64,000 nt of DNA from CALDSL01 sp039810245. GTDB lineage: Bacteria; Chloroflexota; Anaerolineae; Anaerolineales; Anaerolineaceae. The DNA lies in NCBI GenBank assembly GCA_039810245.1, contig JBDHWQ010000009.1, positions 62,001-126,000 on the forward strand, written 5' to 3'. The notes beneath the pieces were generated by a model. The model had not been told where the DNA came from. It searched no databases and saw only the letters and a program-made list of their open reading frames with translations. Below, one piece after another: positions 8,891-16,818 of this stretch (within the stretch, counting starts at the first letter, position 1; each line of letters begins with the position of its first letter). A program made the position numbers and the translations under genes.

Positions 8891-9308
8891 ACTGCTGCAT
8901 TTTTCTTTACCCAGCCAGCCGGGGATGGAACGCGTGGCGATGGAACGCGCTGCCGGCGCGCTGCACGGTCTGTTGAGCGATATTGCTCTGGAGCGTTTGA
9001 AGACCGCGGTGGCAGAAGGCACGCTCAATGCTATCGAGCATGGCAATCACTTCCAGGAAGATCTGCCGGTTGAAGTGAACATCTGGTATTCACCCAGCGC
9101 GGTGCGGGTGAATATCATCGACCAGGGCGGCAGCCAGATGATACCGGAAAGCAGCGTGCCGGACATCGATGCCAAGCTGGCCGGGTTGGAGTCAACGCGC
9201 GGGTGGGGCATGTTCCTCATCCGCAATATGGTAGACGAGGTGCGGATAACTGGCGACGGCCAGCGCCACACCCTGGAACTGGTCTCTTACAGGGAGAGCA
9301 ATCCATGA
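8871..9308 (+). CDS. RsbW-like anti-sigma/serine kinase (HATPase_c)
   Basis: A 145-residue GHKL ATPase of the RsbW/SpoIIAB type. The N-box EGTLNAIEHGNH, the G1-like box IDQGGSQM and the G2-like box TRGWGMFLIRNM are visible. The usual DxGxG is DQGGS, a common variant. Such kinases phosphorylate STAS antagonists and bind a sigma factor or another partner. It starts with GTG, has AAAGGAG eight bases upstream, and overlaps the phosphatase gene by 20 bases, which implies translational coupling. No sigma factor gene is in the window, so its final target is unknown. Confidence 0.9.
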   Translation: MQEKWTELLHFSLPSQPGMERVAMERAAGALHGLLSDIALERLKTAVAEGTLNAIEHGNHFQEDLPVEVNIWYSPSAVRVNIIDQGGSQMIPESSVPDIDAKLAGLESTRGWGMFLIRNMVDEVRITGDGQRHTLELVSYRESNP

Positions 9309-9652
9309 ACGGAAAAGTACTGGAAGCTAATGTTCGCGCACTGCCCGGGATGGCCTGCATCGACCTGACCGGGGAAATCTCGGCTCAGGCTGAGGATGTG
9401 CTCAACCAGGCCTACGAGCAGGCGATGAGCACCAACCCGGGTACCATCCTGCTCAACTTCAACGGCGTGGAGTACATCAACAGTACCGGGATCGCGTTGA
9501 TCTTGAACCTGCTGGTCAAAGCCGGGCGCTCACACCGCAAATTATATTCCTATGGGTTGAACGATCATTACCGCGAGATTTTCCGCATCACGCGCCTGTC
9601 GGATTTTATGCGCATCTTTAGTGATGAAAACGCGGCTATGGCCGCGGTTTAA
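9305..9652 (+). CDS. STAS-domain anti-anti-sigma factor (first copy)
   Basis: A 115-residue single STAS domain, the usual size of RsbV/SpoIIAA. The phosphorylation loop reads YINSTGIAL, with the serine in the position phosphorylated by RsbW-type kinases. The gene overlaps the kinase gene by ATGA, so the two are co-translated. In the partner-switching model the unphosphorylated form binds the kinase and frees its other target. It is a clear paralogue of the next gene (shared NSTGI and GLNDHYREIF / GLSNHYRQIF segments). Confidence 0.92.
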   Translation: MNGKVLEANVRALPGMACIDLTGEISAQAEDVLNQAYEQAMSTNPGTILLNFNGVEYINSTGIALILNLLVKAGRSHRKLYSYGLNDHYREIFRITRLSDFMRIFSDENAAMAAV

Positions 9653-9673
9653 GGGTAGAAACGAGAGAGAGTA

Positions 9674-10042
9674 ATGACAGAACCTAAAATGCAAGTAACG
9701 CATCGCCTTCTGCAGGATGGCATTTACGTACTGGATATCCAGGGCGAAGTCAACGCGGCGGCTGAACAACCGTTGATGGACGCCTATACCCAGGTTACTG
9801 ACCAGGGCGCCAAAGTGATCGTGCTCAATTTTGGCGGGCTGGAATACATGAACAGCACTGGCATCGGTGTGCTGGTCACGCTGCTGATCCGTGCCACGCG
9901 CGCGCGGCAGCGAATGTTGGCCTACGGGCTGAGCAATCACTACCGTCAAATATTTGAAATGACGCGGCTCAACGAAGCCATCTCGCTGTACGATGATGAG
10001 GCTTCCGCGCTGATCTCGGCTCGGCCGCTGCGCGCGGGATAG
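9674..10042 (+). CDS. STAS-domain anti-anti-sigma factor (second copy)
   Basis: A 122-residue STAS protein with YMNSTGIGV around the predicted phosphorylated serine. It follows the first STAS gene after 21 bases, with GAGAGAG before the ATG. Two antagonists next to two PP2C phosphatases suggest two parallel inputs to one kinase. Whether each phosphatase prefers one antagonist cannot be told from the sequence. Confidence 0.92.
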   Translation: MTEPKMQVTHRLLQDGIYVLDIQGEVNAAAEQPLMDAYTQVTDQGAKVIVLNFGGLEYMNSTGIGVLVTLLIRATRARQRMLAYGLSNHYRQIFEMTRLNEAISLYDDEASALISARPLRAG

Positions 10043-10060
10043 CCCGCCAAGAGGTGTCGT

Positions 10061-11458
10061 TTGGGATCAAAAACCATGCAAATGCCGCGCAACGCGGCGC
10101 TGTTCACCAGCCCTACCACGCTGTATGGGTGGCGGTTGGCGGCAGCCCGCGCCGGCTGGGTGCTGGTAACCGGGTTAATCCTGGTACTGTTCGTGCTGGG
10201 CGTGCCTGCCGATTACGCTCAGCAGTATCGCAGCGCCAGTACCGAATTTTCCTCAGCACTGGCGCAGATAGGCCTGACGCCGGTCTTTCTGGCGACTTAT
10301 CGCACGTTGATGAACCTGCTGCTGGCGGTTTTATTTCTGGCAACAGGAATCTTTATCTTCTGGCGCAAGAATGATGACTGGATGGTTATGCTGGTCTCAC
10401 TGACGTGCAGCGGATTCGTGGTATTGTTCCTGCCCACGCTGGTGCGGCTGATGGATGCAAACCCGGCATTTACACTGCCGGTGGCGTTTGTGCGCGCGTT
10501 TGGCCTGGGCTCGAGCCTGATCGTGTTCTACTACCTGTTCCCCGATGGCCGGCTGGTGCCGGGCTGGCTGAAGGTCTTTCTATACTTTTGGGTGGCGATG
10601 GTAGTCATGTGGTTCGCCTTCCCGGATGCGCCCTTCAACCTGGTATACCTGTACACCTGGTATAACAACCTCGCGCCGTCGTTTGTGGTGTACTTGCTGT
10701 GGTTCGGCAGCGGTGTGGCCGCGCAGATATACCGTTACCTGCGCGTTTCCAACGCCTTGCAGCGCCAGCAGACCAAGTGGGTGGTGTTTGGAACAACGGC
10801 AGCATTCTTCGGGTTCTTTTTCTATTACCTGATCCCGGTTTTGTTCCGCTCGGTGTACCAGCCGGGAGTGCTGCGGCTGCTCCATATCATCATTGGCGTG
10901 CCGGTATTCCACCTGCTGGTGCTGATGGTTCCGGTAACCATCGCCATCGCAATCTTGCGTTACCGGCTGTGGGAAATCGACTTCCTGATTAACCGCTCGC
11001 TGGTGTACGTAATCCTCAGCGGGCTGCTGGCAGCGGTATATTTCAGTATCGTGGCGCTGCTGCAGCGCTTCTTCCAGAGTTTCACCGGCGACCGCCAGTC
11101 GGAAGTGGTGCTGGTATCATCCACGCTGGTGATCGCCAGCCTGTTCTCGCCACTGCGCCAGCGCGTGCAGCATGTCATTGACCGGCGTTTCTACCGGCGC
11201 AAGTATGATGCCGCGCGTGCCCTCGATGCTTTCAGCGCAACAGTGCGCAATGAGGTGGACTTGAACCGCATGCGCGACAGCCTGTTCGGGGTGATTAAAG
11301 AAACCATCCAACCCAGCGCCATCTCGCTGTGGCTCAACACGCCGCCCGCAACGCGCGCGCGCGACGAAGAAGTCCTCTCGCCCAAGCCTTTTGTCAAGAA
11401 CCTGGGCATATCGTGGGATGAGCTGCGCAGCCAGTCAGCGGAAGAGGAGCGGAGATGA
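10061..11458 (+). CDS. Multi-spanning membrane sensor protein with truncated C-terminal GAF-like start
   Basis: About 465 residues. The N-terminal 300 residues hold eight or so hydrophobic segments. They are followed by a cytoplasmic linker with DRRFYRRKYDAARAL and the beginning of a GAF-like region (IKETIQPSAISLWL). This layout is familiar from Chloroflexota sensor kinases, but no kinase domain follows: the gene stops and overlaps the GAF-PP2C gene by ATGA. The two products may form a split sensor phosphatase. I take the TTG at 10061 as start because AGAGGTG lies five bases before it; ATG at 10076 is the alternative. The signal is unknown. Confidence 0.75.
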   Translation: MGSKTMQMPRNAALFTSPTTLYGWRLAAARAGWVLVTGLILVLFVLGVPADYAQQYRSASTEFSSALAQIGLTPVFLATYRTLMNLLLAVLFLATGIFIFWRKNDDWMVMLVSLTCSGFVVLFLPTLVRLMDANPAFTLPVAFVRAFGLGSSLIVFYYLFPDGRLVPGWLKVFLYFWVAMVVMWFAFPDAPFNLVYLYTWYNNLAPSFVVYLLWFGSGVAAQIYRYLRVSNALQRQQTKWVVFGTTAAFFGFFFYYLIPVLFRSVYQPGVLRLLHIIIGVPVFHLLVLMVPVTIAIAILRYRLWEIDFLINRSLVYVILSGLLAAVYFSIVALLQRFFQSFTGDRQSEVVLVSSTLVIASLFSPLRQRVQHVIDRRFYRRKYDAARALDAFSATVRNEVDLNRMRDSLFGVIKETIQPSAISLWLNTPPATRARDEEVLSPKPFVKNLGISWDELRSQSAEEERR

Positions 11459-12630
11459 TTGATGGCCTGCGGCGCTGGCTGCGCAGACGGTTGATCCAGC
11501 CTTACGCAACCAACGTGGTGCTCAATACCGGCGGCGATTACAGCGAGCTGGCGTTCCCTGAAATCGATATTGCCCCCGACGACCCGCTGCTGCGTTTCTT
11601 CCAGGAACGGCCCGAAGTGGCGGAACTGAGCACGGTTGAGCTGAATTCACCCGGGCTGGATGCGCTGCGCGCAGCCGGGATCAAGATTGTTGCGCCGCTG
11701 GTCTTCCGGGGCGAAGTGGTGGGGCTGCTGCAGCTCGGCGAGCGCAAGAGCACGCAGGATTATTCGCCGGATGATTTCCGGCTGTTGAACAGCCTGATGT
11801 CGCAGGCCGCGCCGGCCTTCCGCGTGGCGCAGCTCGCCGAGCAGCAGAAAGCCGAGGCGCTCAACGCTGAGCGCATCCAGCAGGAGCTGCGTGTGGCCGG
11901 GCTGATCCAGCACACGCTGCTTCCGCGCGAGGTGCCCAGCCTGCCGGGCTGGGCCGTGGCCGCGTTCTATCGCCCGGCGCGCGCCGTGGGCGGCGACTTT
12001 TACGACTTCATCCCTTACCCGGATGGGCGCGTGGGTTTTGTGATTGGTGACGTTACCGATAAGGGTATGCCCGCCGCGCTGCTGATGGCCACCACGCGCG
12101 CCACGCTGCGCACCATGGCGCAGCGACTGGAGCAGCCCGGCGAAGTGCTGCGTCGCACCAATAACGCCATCTGCCCGGATGTGCCGCCCTCGATGTTTGT
12201 TACCTGCCTGTACGCCATCCTCGACCCGGTCAGCGGCCACCTGACGTATGCCAATGCGGGCCACAATCTGCCGTACCGGCAGATTGGCGCACAGGTGAGC
12301 GAGCTGCGCGCCACCGGCATGCCGCTGGGGCTGCTGCCGGAGATGTCTTACGAAGTGTATGAAACCGATCTGCTGCCTGGTGAGCGCCTGCTGCTCTACA
12401 GCGATGGGCTGGTGGAAGCGCACAACCCGCAGCGCGATATGTTTGGCAATCCGCGCCTGGAAAATCTGCTCACTGGCTGTGATGACACTTCCGGTGCATT
12501 GATTGCTCGTCTGATCGGCGCGCTGGAGCAGTTCTCCGGGGCGGCCTGGGAACAGGAAGATGACATTACCCTGGTTGTTCTCAGCCGGGATGACGAGAAG
12601 GGAAATCGCAATGACGACCAATCTGGATAA
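11455..12630 (+). CDS. GAF-domain SpoIIE/RsbU-type PP2C serine phosphatase
   Basis: A 391-residue soluble phosphatase. The first 125 residues look like a GAF domain (VVGLLQLGERKSTQDYSPDD is its characteristic end). A coiled linker and a SpoIIE PP2C domain follow, with GGDFYDF, GDVTDKG and a C-terminal EDDITLVVL supplying the metal ligands. It has no membrane segment of its own, so signal input probably comes through the membrane protein encoded immediately upstream, with which it overlaps by four bases. It is the second phosphatase of the operon and should act on one or both STAS proteins. Confidence 0.9.
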   Translation: MIDGLRRWLRRRLIQPYATNVVLNTGGDYSELAFPEIDIAPDDPLLRFFQERPEVAELSTVELNSPGLDALRAAGIKIVAPLVFRGEVVGLLQLGERKSTQDYSPDDFRLLNSLMSQAAPAFRVAQLAEQQKAEALNAERIQQELRVAGLIQHTLLPREVPSLPGWAVAAFYRPARAVGGDFYDFIPYPDGRVGFVIGDVTDKGMPAALLMATTRATLRTMAQRLEQPGEVLRRTNNAICPDVPPSMFVTCLYAILDPVSGHLTYANAGHNLPYRQIGAQVSELRATGMPLGLLPEMSYEVYETDLLPGERLLLYSDGLVEAHNPQRDMFGNPRLENLLTGCDDTSGALIARLIGALEQFSGAAWEQEDDITLVVLSRDDEKGNRNDDQSG

Positions 12631-13390
12631 CGAACCGAAGACTCCGCGCGATGCGGAGAGCTGGGCCAAGACTTCCGGCCCGCTCAAGGTTTCAGACGCG
12701 CCGGCAGGTGCGACGAACTTAAATGTGGACGGCGCTCAAGTGACCAGCCCGATGCAGGGCTTTGGCCGCATGTGGCAGAATACTTTTCGCATCTGGCTGC
12801 ACGGCTGCCAGCTCAGCCCGGTGGAAGTGATGCAGTTATGGAAGGAAAACTTTGCCAACCTGCAGCCGGAATATAACCGCTTCTATGCCTCGCGCGAGGG
12901 CGTGAAGCCGGGCGAGGTAATGCTGATCGACAGCTCCGTCCCGGTAATGCCGGGCACGCCGGGCGTGCTGCCGGTTTCGACCGGGGTAATGGTGATGTAT
13001 TCGGATGAGCAAATGTTCACGGTCATCACTCCCGAAGGCCACCCGGAATCAGGCTGGAACACCTTCAGCACATTTGAGGAAAATGGCGTCACCGTGGCGC
13101 AGATCCAATCGATGGTGCGCGCCACTGATCCGCTGTACGAGTTTGGGCTGCGCTTTATGGGCGGATCGAAGATGCAAGAGCAGATCTGGACACACGTACT
13201 TGAATCACTGGCCCGGCTGTGCGGCGTCAACGGGCAGGTGGAGATGACCAAAGTGATTATCGACTCCAAATTGCAGTGGTCATATGCCGGGAACATCTGG
13301 AAAAATGCCGTCCTGCGCACAACGATCCATAAGGTCACCTCGCCACTGCGCTGGATTGGCCGGCGCGTGTTCCGAAGCGGCAAAGCATGA
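12611..13390 (+). CDS. Conserved hypothetical protein in the partner-switching operon
   Basis: A 259-residue protein that I do not recognise. It has no signal peptide and no clear membrane helix. The first 40 residues are polar and probably disordered; the rest looks like one compact domain (FRIWLHGCQLSPVEVMQLWK, then GVMVMYSDEQMFTVITPEGH), with a basic C-terminus (RWIGRRVFRSGKA). The central part could be a SRPBCC-like lipid or hydrophobic ligand fold, but no motif proves it. The start has AGAAGGGAAA before the ATG and lies 20 bases inside the phosphatase gene; its end overlaps the next gene by ATGA. It is therefore an integral member of the operon. Confidence 0.7.
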   Translation: MTTNLDNEPKTPRDAESWAKTSGPLKVSDAPAGATNLNVDGAQVTSPMQGFGRMWQNTFRIWLHGCQLSPVEVMQLWKENFANLQPEYNRFYASREGVKPGEVMLIDSSVPVMPGTPGVLPVSTGVMVMYSDEQMFTVITPEGHPESGWNTFSTFEENGVTVAQIQSMVRATDPLYEFGLRFMGGSKMQEQIWTHVLESLARLCGVNGQVEMTKVIIDSKLQWSYAGNIWKNAVLRTTIHKVTSPLRWIGRRVFRSGKA

Positions 13391-14814
13391 AGCAATATGA
13401 CGCGGTGATTGTAGGCTCGGGGCCGAACGGAATGGCCGCGGCAATTACCCTGCTAGAGCAGGGGCGCTCGGTGCTGGTGATTGAGGGTAAAGATACGCCG
13501 GGTGGTGGCACGCGCTCAGCAGAGGTGACCCTGCCAGGCTTCACGCACGATATCTGCTCGGCCATCCACCCGCTGGGGGTGGCATCACCGTTCTTCCGCA
13601 GCCAGGACCTGGAGCAGTACGGGCTACGCTGGGTGTTTCCACCGGCGCAAGTGGCGCATCCGCTGGATGATGGCAGCGCGGTGATCTTCGAGCGCTCGCT
13701 GGATGCCACCGCGCGCAATATGGGCGTGGATGCGGCCGCCTACGCTCGCTTTTACCGCCCGCACGTTAGAAACTGGCAAATGCTGATCGACCAGATGCTG
13801 GGCCTGCTGCGGCTGCCGCGCCAACCACTACGGCTGGCGCTGTTTGGCCTGCCGTCGCTGCTGCCGGCTACGGTGCTGGCGCGGTGGCTGTTTCGCGGTG
13901 AACGCGCGCGGGCGGCATTCGCCGGGATGGCGGCGCATTCGATGATGGCGCTGGAAAAACCGGTGACGGCTGGTTTTGGCGTCATGATGAGCATGCTGGC
14001 GCACAGCGTGGGCTTTCCCATGGCACAGGGCGGATCACAGGCTATTGCCAACGCATTGAGCGCGCGGGTGCACACCCTGGGTGGAGAGATCGTCACCGGG
14101 CGTTTCGTGCAAAGCATGGACGACCTGCCGCCCAATCGCGCGGTGCTGTTCGATGTTACCCCACGCCAGTTGTTGGAGATTACCGGCGACCGTTTAAAAG
14201 GCAATTACCGCCATAAGCTGGAAGGGTACCGCTATGGAGTAGGGGTGTTCAAGGTGGATTTTGCGCTGGATGGGCCAATCCCCTGGCGCGCCCGAGAGGT
14301 TTGCCGCGCAGCCACCGTACACCTGGGTGGAACATTGGAAGAGATCGCCGCATCAGAGCGCACTATCTGGGAAGGCAAAAACCCTGAGCGGCCGTACGTG
14401 CTGCTGGCGCAGCAAAGCCTGTTCGACCCGTCACGCGCGCCAGCCGGCAAACATACCGTGTGGGCTTACTGCCACACGCCCAACGGCTCTACCGAAGATA
14501 TGACGCATGCGATTGAAGACCAGATCGAGCGTTTTGCCCCGGGCTTCCGCGCGCGTGTTCTGGCGCGCACCACCACCAACGCGGCGCAGATGGAGCGCTA
14601 TAACCCCAATTACATAGGCGGCGATATCAATGGCGGTGTGCAGGATTTGCGCCAATTCTTCACCCGTCCGGTGGCCAGCCTGAGGCCCTACCGCACGCCC
14701 GACCCGGACATCTATCTGTGCTCATCGTCCACACCGCCAGGAGGTGGGGTGCACGGCATGTGCGGCGTAAACGCGGCGCGCTCGGTGCGTTTTGCTGATA
14801 ACGGAAAGCGATAA
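13387..14814 (+). CDS. Phytoene-dehydrogenase-related FAD oxidoreductase
   Basis: A 475-residue flavoprotein of the CrtI-like amine oxidase superfamily. An N-terminal dinucleotide-binding motif VGSGPNGMAAAITL and a following GGGTRS segment bind FAD. The C-terminus has the usual GGGVHGMCGVNAARSV motif closing the FAD site. Family members desaturate or isomerise carotenoids, retinoids or other lipids; the substrate here is unknown and no carotenoid genes lie nearby. It overlaps the preceding hypothetical gene by ATGA and is the last gene of the operon. Confidence 0.85.
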   Translation: MKQYDAVIVGSGPNGMAAAITLLEQGRSVLVIEGKDTPGGGTRSAEVTLPGFTHDICSAIHPLGVASPFFRSQDLEQYGLRWVFPPAQVAHPLDDGSAVIFERSLDATARNMGVDAAAYARFYRPHVRNWQMLIDQMLGLLRLPRQPLRLALFGLPSLLPATVLARWLFRGERARAAFAGMAAHSMMALEKPVTAGFGVMMSMLAHSVGFPMAQGGSQAIANALSARVHTLGGEIVTGRFVQSMDDLPPNRAVLFDVTPRQLLEITGDRLKGNYRHKLEGYRYGVGVFKVDFALDGPIPWRAREVCRAATVHLGGTLEEIAASERTIWEGKNPERPYVLLAQQSLFDPSRAPAGKHTVWAYCHTPNGSTEDMTHAIEDQIERFAPGFRARVLARTTTNAAQMERYNPNYIGGDINGGVQDLRQFFTRPVASLRPYRTPDPDIYLCSSSTPPGGGVHGMCGVNAARSVRFADNGKR

Positions 14815-14880
14815 TCCTGACCCGTGGGCCGGAAAAGCCCGTCGTGCTGTGTGGGCCACACAAAATGGTAGATTAGCACT

Positions 14881-14972
14881 GACCTAACCCCCGTCCCCCT
14901 TCCCGAATCAGGAAGGGGGAGCGGACAGCGTTCAGGATCGTGAAACAGCCTATGCTCCGCGGGGGTTAGGTC
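14881..14972. repeat. Nested inverted repeat (possible interspersed repeat element)
   Basis: GACCTAACCCCCG at 14881-14893 is matched by a perfect 13-base inverted copy at 14960-14972. Directly inside the left arm lies a second perfect hairpin: TCCCCCTTCC at 14894-14903 and its complement at 14911-14920 around a seven-base loop. The rest of the 92-base unit is unremarkable. It encodes nothing and lies between two genes on the same strand. It may be a small non-autonomous repeat or a terminator; only a genome-wide copy count can tell. Confidence 0.6.
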
Positions 14973-15099
14973 TACTAACGTGATACGAAATTGAATTACC
15001 AAATAAGAAAACGTGATTGCGCAAAATGCGAGACAATATACCTGTCCGGTTTACCGCGCAGTCTCGTTGACCGCCGCGGCTGAAGAATGGAAGACGCCT

Positions 15100-16689
15100 A
15101 TGAACACGCGAAAAGCCTTCTGGGTGGTTATCCTGGCCCTGTTCCTGGCCGGCACTGGCTGCCAGCTCTTTACGAATGCGCCTACACCGGGCAGCGCCAC
15201 AGCCACGCCCGCTCAGGCCACCCAGGCTGGCAGCGCCACGCGCGCGCCGCTGCCCACGGTTGACACCACGCCGCAACCAACCATCCCTGTGGATGACCTG
15301 CGCCCCACCCCGCAGCTTCCGCCTGAAGACCAGGTGCGCTCCTGTGACCCGCGCAGTACCCTCAACCCAAACCTGCAAGGATTGGGCGACGAATATTTTC
15401 CGCGCCTCGGCAATGGCGGCTATGAAGTTCAGCATTACACGATCGAGATCGCGGCCGGAATGTCGGACCCCGGGCTGCAGGCTACCACCACGCTGGATGC
15501 GCGTGCCCTGGATGAACTGGCGCGCTTCAGCCTGGATTTTAACGGATTTCGCATTGGCTCGCTGCAGGTGGACGGTCAGCCGGCTCAATACGAGCAGGAC
15601 AACGGCGAGCTGCTGGTGACACCCGCCCAACCACTGGCAGCCGGGCAGAGCTTTCAGGTGGCGGTGGAATATTCAGGCGAGCCGCGCAACCCGCTGGAGC
15701 AAGGCATGAAGCTGGGCTGGAACCGCTATGCGAACGGCGTGTACGTGGCCAGCGAGCCGTCCGGGGCGTCGTCGTGGTATCCGGTCAATGACCACCCGTG
15801 CGATAAGGCTACCTACCGTTTTGTGATCACCGTTCCGGAGCCGTACGTGGTGGCGGCCAACGGCACGCTGGTGGATACGCGCGATAATGGCGATACCACT
15901 ACGTACACCTGGGAAGAAAACTATCCCATGGCCAGCTACCTGGCGACGGTCAATATCGCGCGGTTTGAGCGTCAGGAAATGGCGGCGCAAAATGGCGTGC
16001 TGGTGCGCAATTACTTTGACCCGGGTATCTCGCGAGAAACGCGCTCGATCTTCGCGCGCCAGCCGCAGATGATTGATTTCTTCAGCTCGCTCTATGGCCC
16101 GTATCCGTTTGATGCCTACGGGGTGGTAGTGGTGGACGCGCAGTTCGGCTTCGCGCTGGAGACGCAAACGCTGTCGCTGTTTAGCTCTGGTGGGCTGGGG
16201 CGGCCCGATCGGGACGCGGAGCAGGTGGTCGCGCACGAGATGGCGCACCAGTGGTTTGGCAACAGCGTCAGCCTGACAGAATGGCAGGATATCTGGCTGA
16301 ATGAAGGCTTTGCCACCTACAGCCAGTGGTTGTGGCTTGAGCATGACCGGGGCCGCGCGGTGATGGAACGCCAGATGCTGGGTTGGTATGATACGCTGGA
16401 GCGCAATGACCACCCCGTGCCCGGCGACCCTACGAACCGCGATCTATTCAATATGAGCGTATACTTCCGCGGCGGCCTCACGCTGCACGCGCTGCGGCTG
16501 CGCCTGGGGGATGACGTGTTCTTCGCTCTGCTGCGCGATTATGCCACACGCTTCCAGTATGGCAATGCCACTACAATGGATTTTATCCAGCTCGCTGAAG
16601 AGCATTCCGGCCAGCAGCTTGGTGACTTTTTTCAGCGCTGGTTGTATCAAGAGGAACTGCCGCCGCGTTCCGAAGTCACCGGAAATTAG
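15100..16689 (+). CDS. M1-family zinc metallopeptidase, lipoprotein
   Basis: A 529-residue gluzincin aminopeptidase-like protein. A signal peptide ending in a lipobox (LAGTGC) is followed by a Thr/Pro/Ala-rich linker and a beta-sandwich M1 N-terminal domain. The zinc site is HEMAHQWFGN with the third ligand in NEGFATY 18 residues later. The M1 substrate motif usually written GAMEN is replaced by FALETQ, as in a known subgroup. The protein stops shortly after the catalytic domain, without the long C-terminal helical domain of PepN. It probably cleaves peptides outside the membrane. The ATG at 15100 is chosen because the signal peptide begins there; the ribosome binding site (GGAAG) is weak. 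Confidence 0.9.
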   Translation: MNTRKAFWVVILALFLAGTGCQLFTNAPTPGSATATPAQATQAGSATRAPLPTVDTTPQPTIPVDDLRPTPQLPPEDQVRSCDPRSTLNPNLQGLGDEYFPRLGNGGYEVQHYTIEIAAGMSDPGLQATTTLDARALDELARFSLDFNGFRIGSLQVDGQPAQYEQDNGELLVTPAQPLAAGQSFQVAVEYSGEPRNPLEQGMKLGWNRYANGVYVASEPSGASSWYPVNDHPCDKATYRFVITVPEPYVVAANGTLVDTRDNGDTTTYTWEENYPMASYLATVNIARFERQEMAAQNGVLVRNYFDPGISRETRSIFARQPQMIDFFSSLYGPYPFDAYGVVVVDAQFGFALETQTLSLFSSGGLGRPDRDAEQVVAHEMAHQWFGNSVSLTEWQDIWLNEGFATYSQWLWLEHDRGRAVMERQMLGWYDTLERNDHPVPGDPTNRDLFNMSVYFRGGLTLHALRLRLGDDVFFALLRDYATRFQYGNATTMDFIQLAEEHSGQQLGDFFQRWLYQEELPPRSEVTGN

Positions 16690-16818
16690 GTACGTTCGGC
16701 CTTTCCGGTGCGTGGCTAAGGGAAATCCCCACTTTCCCGCGATAGGCGCGTTGCGTATGATAAGAGAAAGGCTGTTCGTGTAGCCTGAGTATATCTATTT
16801 AATCGTAACGGAGCCGAA

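Noticed and set aside
11647..12687. Long minus-strand open frame opposite the GAF-PP2C gene
   Set aside because: Composition (His/Arg/Gln-rich) is that of an antisense shadow in high-GC DNA, and the plus-strand gene is certain.
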